This document shows, in pieces, positions 52,207-52,508 of a stretch of DNA of 52,508 bases (position 1 is the stretch's first letter; every line of letters begins with the position of its first letter). A model generated the notes under the pieces. That model searched no databases and was not told the DNA's origin. It saw only the letters and a program-made list of their open reading frames with translations. Source of the DNA: Lachnospiraceae bacterium (GTDB taxonomy: Bacteria > Bacillota > Clostridia > Lachnospirales > Lachnospiraceae); NCBI GenBank assembly GCA_017416465.1, contig JAFQCK010000081.1, positions 1 through 52,508 on the forward strand, in the 5' to 3' direction. A program made the translations under genes and the position numbers.

Positions 52207-52235
52207 TTGACAAAAACTGATAAAAGTTGTAAGAT
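52207..52235 (+). promoter_or_regulatory. Strong sigma-A promoter 2 ahead of tRNA-Ser
   Basis: TTGACA (52207-52212), 17-bp spacer, TAAGAT (52230-52235), ending 16 bases before the tRNA. Confidence 0.75.
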
Positions 52236-52251
52236 ATTCAAGCAACGCTTT

Positions 52252-52337
52252 GGAGAGGTATCGAAGTGGTCATAACGAGGCGGTCTTGAAAACCGTTTGT
52301 CCGCAAGGGCGCGTGGGTTCGAATCCCACCCTCTCCG
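52252..52337 (+). tRNA. tRNA-Ser (anticodon UGA)
   Basis: The acceptor strands GGAGAGG and CCTCTCC pair fully, with discriminator G. The anticodon loop CTTGAAA holds TGA at 52287-52289 between stems GCGGT and ACCGT. A long variable arm (TGTCCGCAAGGGCGC) is typical of serine tRNAs, and the T-arm GTGGG-TTCGAAT-CCCAC is perfect. No CCA is encoded. It reads UCA codons. Confidence 0.97.
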
Positions 52338-52339
52338 TT

Positions 52340-52508
52340 GCTCGATAAAAAATATTTAAAAAAGTTATTGACAAGCTTTTAAAAATATGATAAAGTAATC
52401 GAGCTGTCGCAAAAAGCGACAAACCAATATGAACATTGATAACTGAACAGCAAATACAAACCATCCCTGAAATATTCTTTTAAGAAAATTTCAAGCGGAC
52501 ATCGTTTA
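52340..52508 (+). other. Probable rRNA-operon leader, cut by the window end
   Basis: After the tRNA the DNA has a third strong promoter and then an uncoded leader with a small hairpin GTCGC-AAAAA-GCGAC at 52406-52420, a GAACATTGATAACTGAACAG stretch that resembles sequences flanking rRNA genes in Firmicutes, and an AAGAAAATTTCAAGCGGACA tail. No protein-coding frame is present. 16S rRNA itself is not reached, so this is an inference. Confidence 0.5.
52368..52396 (+). promoter_or_regulatory. Strong sigma-A promoter 3, downstream of tRNA-Ser
   Basis: TTGACA (52368-52373), 17-bp spacer, TAAAGT (52391-52396). Third in a row with 17-bp spacing, as is usual ahead of stable RNA operons. Confidence 0.7.

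Overview
The window is AT-rich DNA with Shine-Dalgarno-led genes. It carries a spore-formation gene set (spoIIA operon with sigF, spoVA operon, dipicolinate synthase dpaAB), a glycyl-radical fermentation pair (pflB-pflA), a T-box-controlled valS, and several families that I associate with Lachnospiraceae (DUF5688, DUF5716, DUF5717 and the zinc-ribbon TPR protein). This points to an anaerobic, endospore-capable, Gram-positive member of the Clostridia, most likely Lachnospiraceae. The species cannot be named from the window.

Region 1 (1-3.1 kb) looks like the right end of an integrated element. It holds a truncated XRE regulator, a small protein resembling the RNA polymerase alpha C-terminal domain, a possible structured RNA, a DUF5688 gene overlapping a small serine recombinase gene, a 16-bp perfect inverted repeat, an orphan consensus promoter, and a 48-nt 3' half of a tRNA-Leu(UAG) gene that looks like an attachment-site remnant. 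Region 2 (3.3-7.3 kb) encodes two paralogous zinc-ribbon membrane proteins and a secreted GH25 muramidase with four 95-residue repeat modules. Region 3 (7.4-17.7 kb) is core metabolism: pflB-pflA, asnB, dpaAB on the minus strand behind a sigma-K-like promoter, citrate synthase and rarA.

Region 4 (17.7-24.8 kb) is the most intriguing part. It is a four-gene, co-oriented block encoding a 1181-aa DUF5717 protein, a DUF5716 protein with a degenerate actin/Hsp70-like ATPase fold, a TPR-like helical protein and a coiled-coil protein with a two-helix membrane hairpin. No function is known to me for this set, and the layout suggests a membrane-anchored complex. Region 5 (24.9-29.9 kb) holds an Rpn/PD-(D/E)XK nuclease-like gene followed by a decayed second copy, then an ECF sigma factor coupled to a membrane protein with a very large outer domain.

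Region 6 (29.9-44.9 kb) runs T-box-valS-folC, a zinc-ribbon TPR membrane protein, spoIIAA-spoIIAB-sigF, a chemoreceptor with a lysine/proline-rich 33-bp tandem repeat, and the spoVA operon, which ends in an unexpected PqqD-like gene. A convergent cation diffusion facilitator gene follows. Region 7 (45-52.5 kb) has tandem paralogous small membrane proteins, the tRNA t6A genes tsaE-tsaB-rimI and, 2 kb further on, tsaD, then RNase Z, ispD, tRNA-Ser(UGA), and tandem promoters whose downstream sequence looks like an rRNA-operon leader cut by the window end.

All calls come from reading the sequence by eye and from remembered family features. No database or structure search was run.
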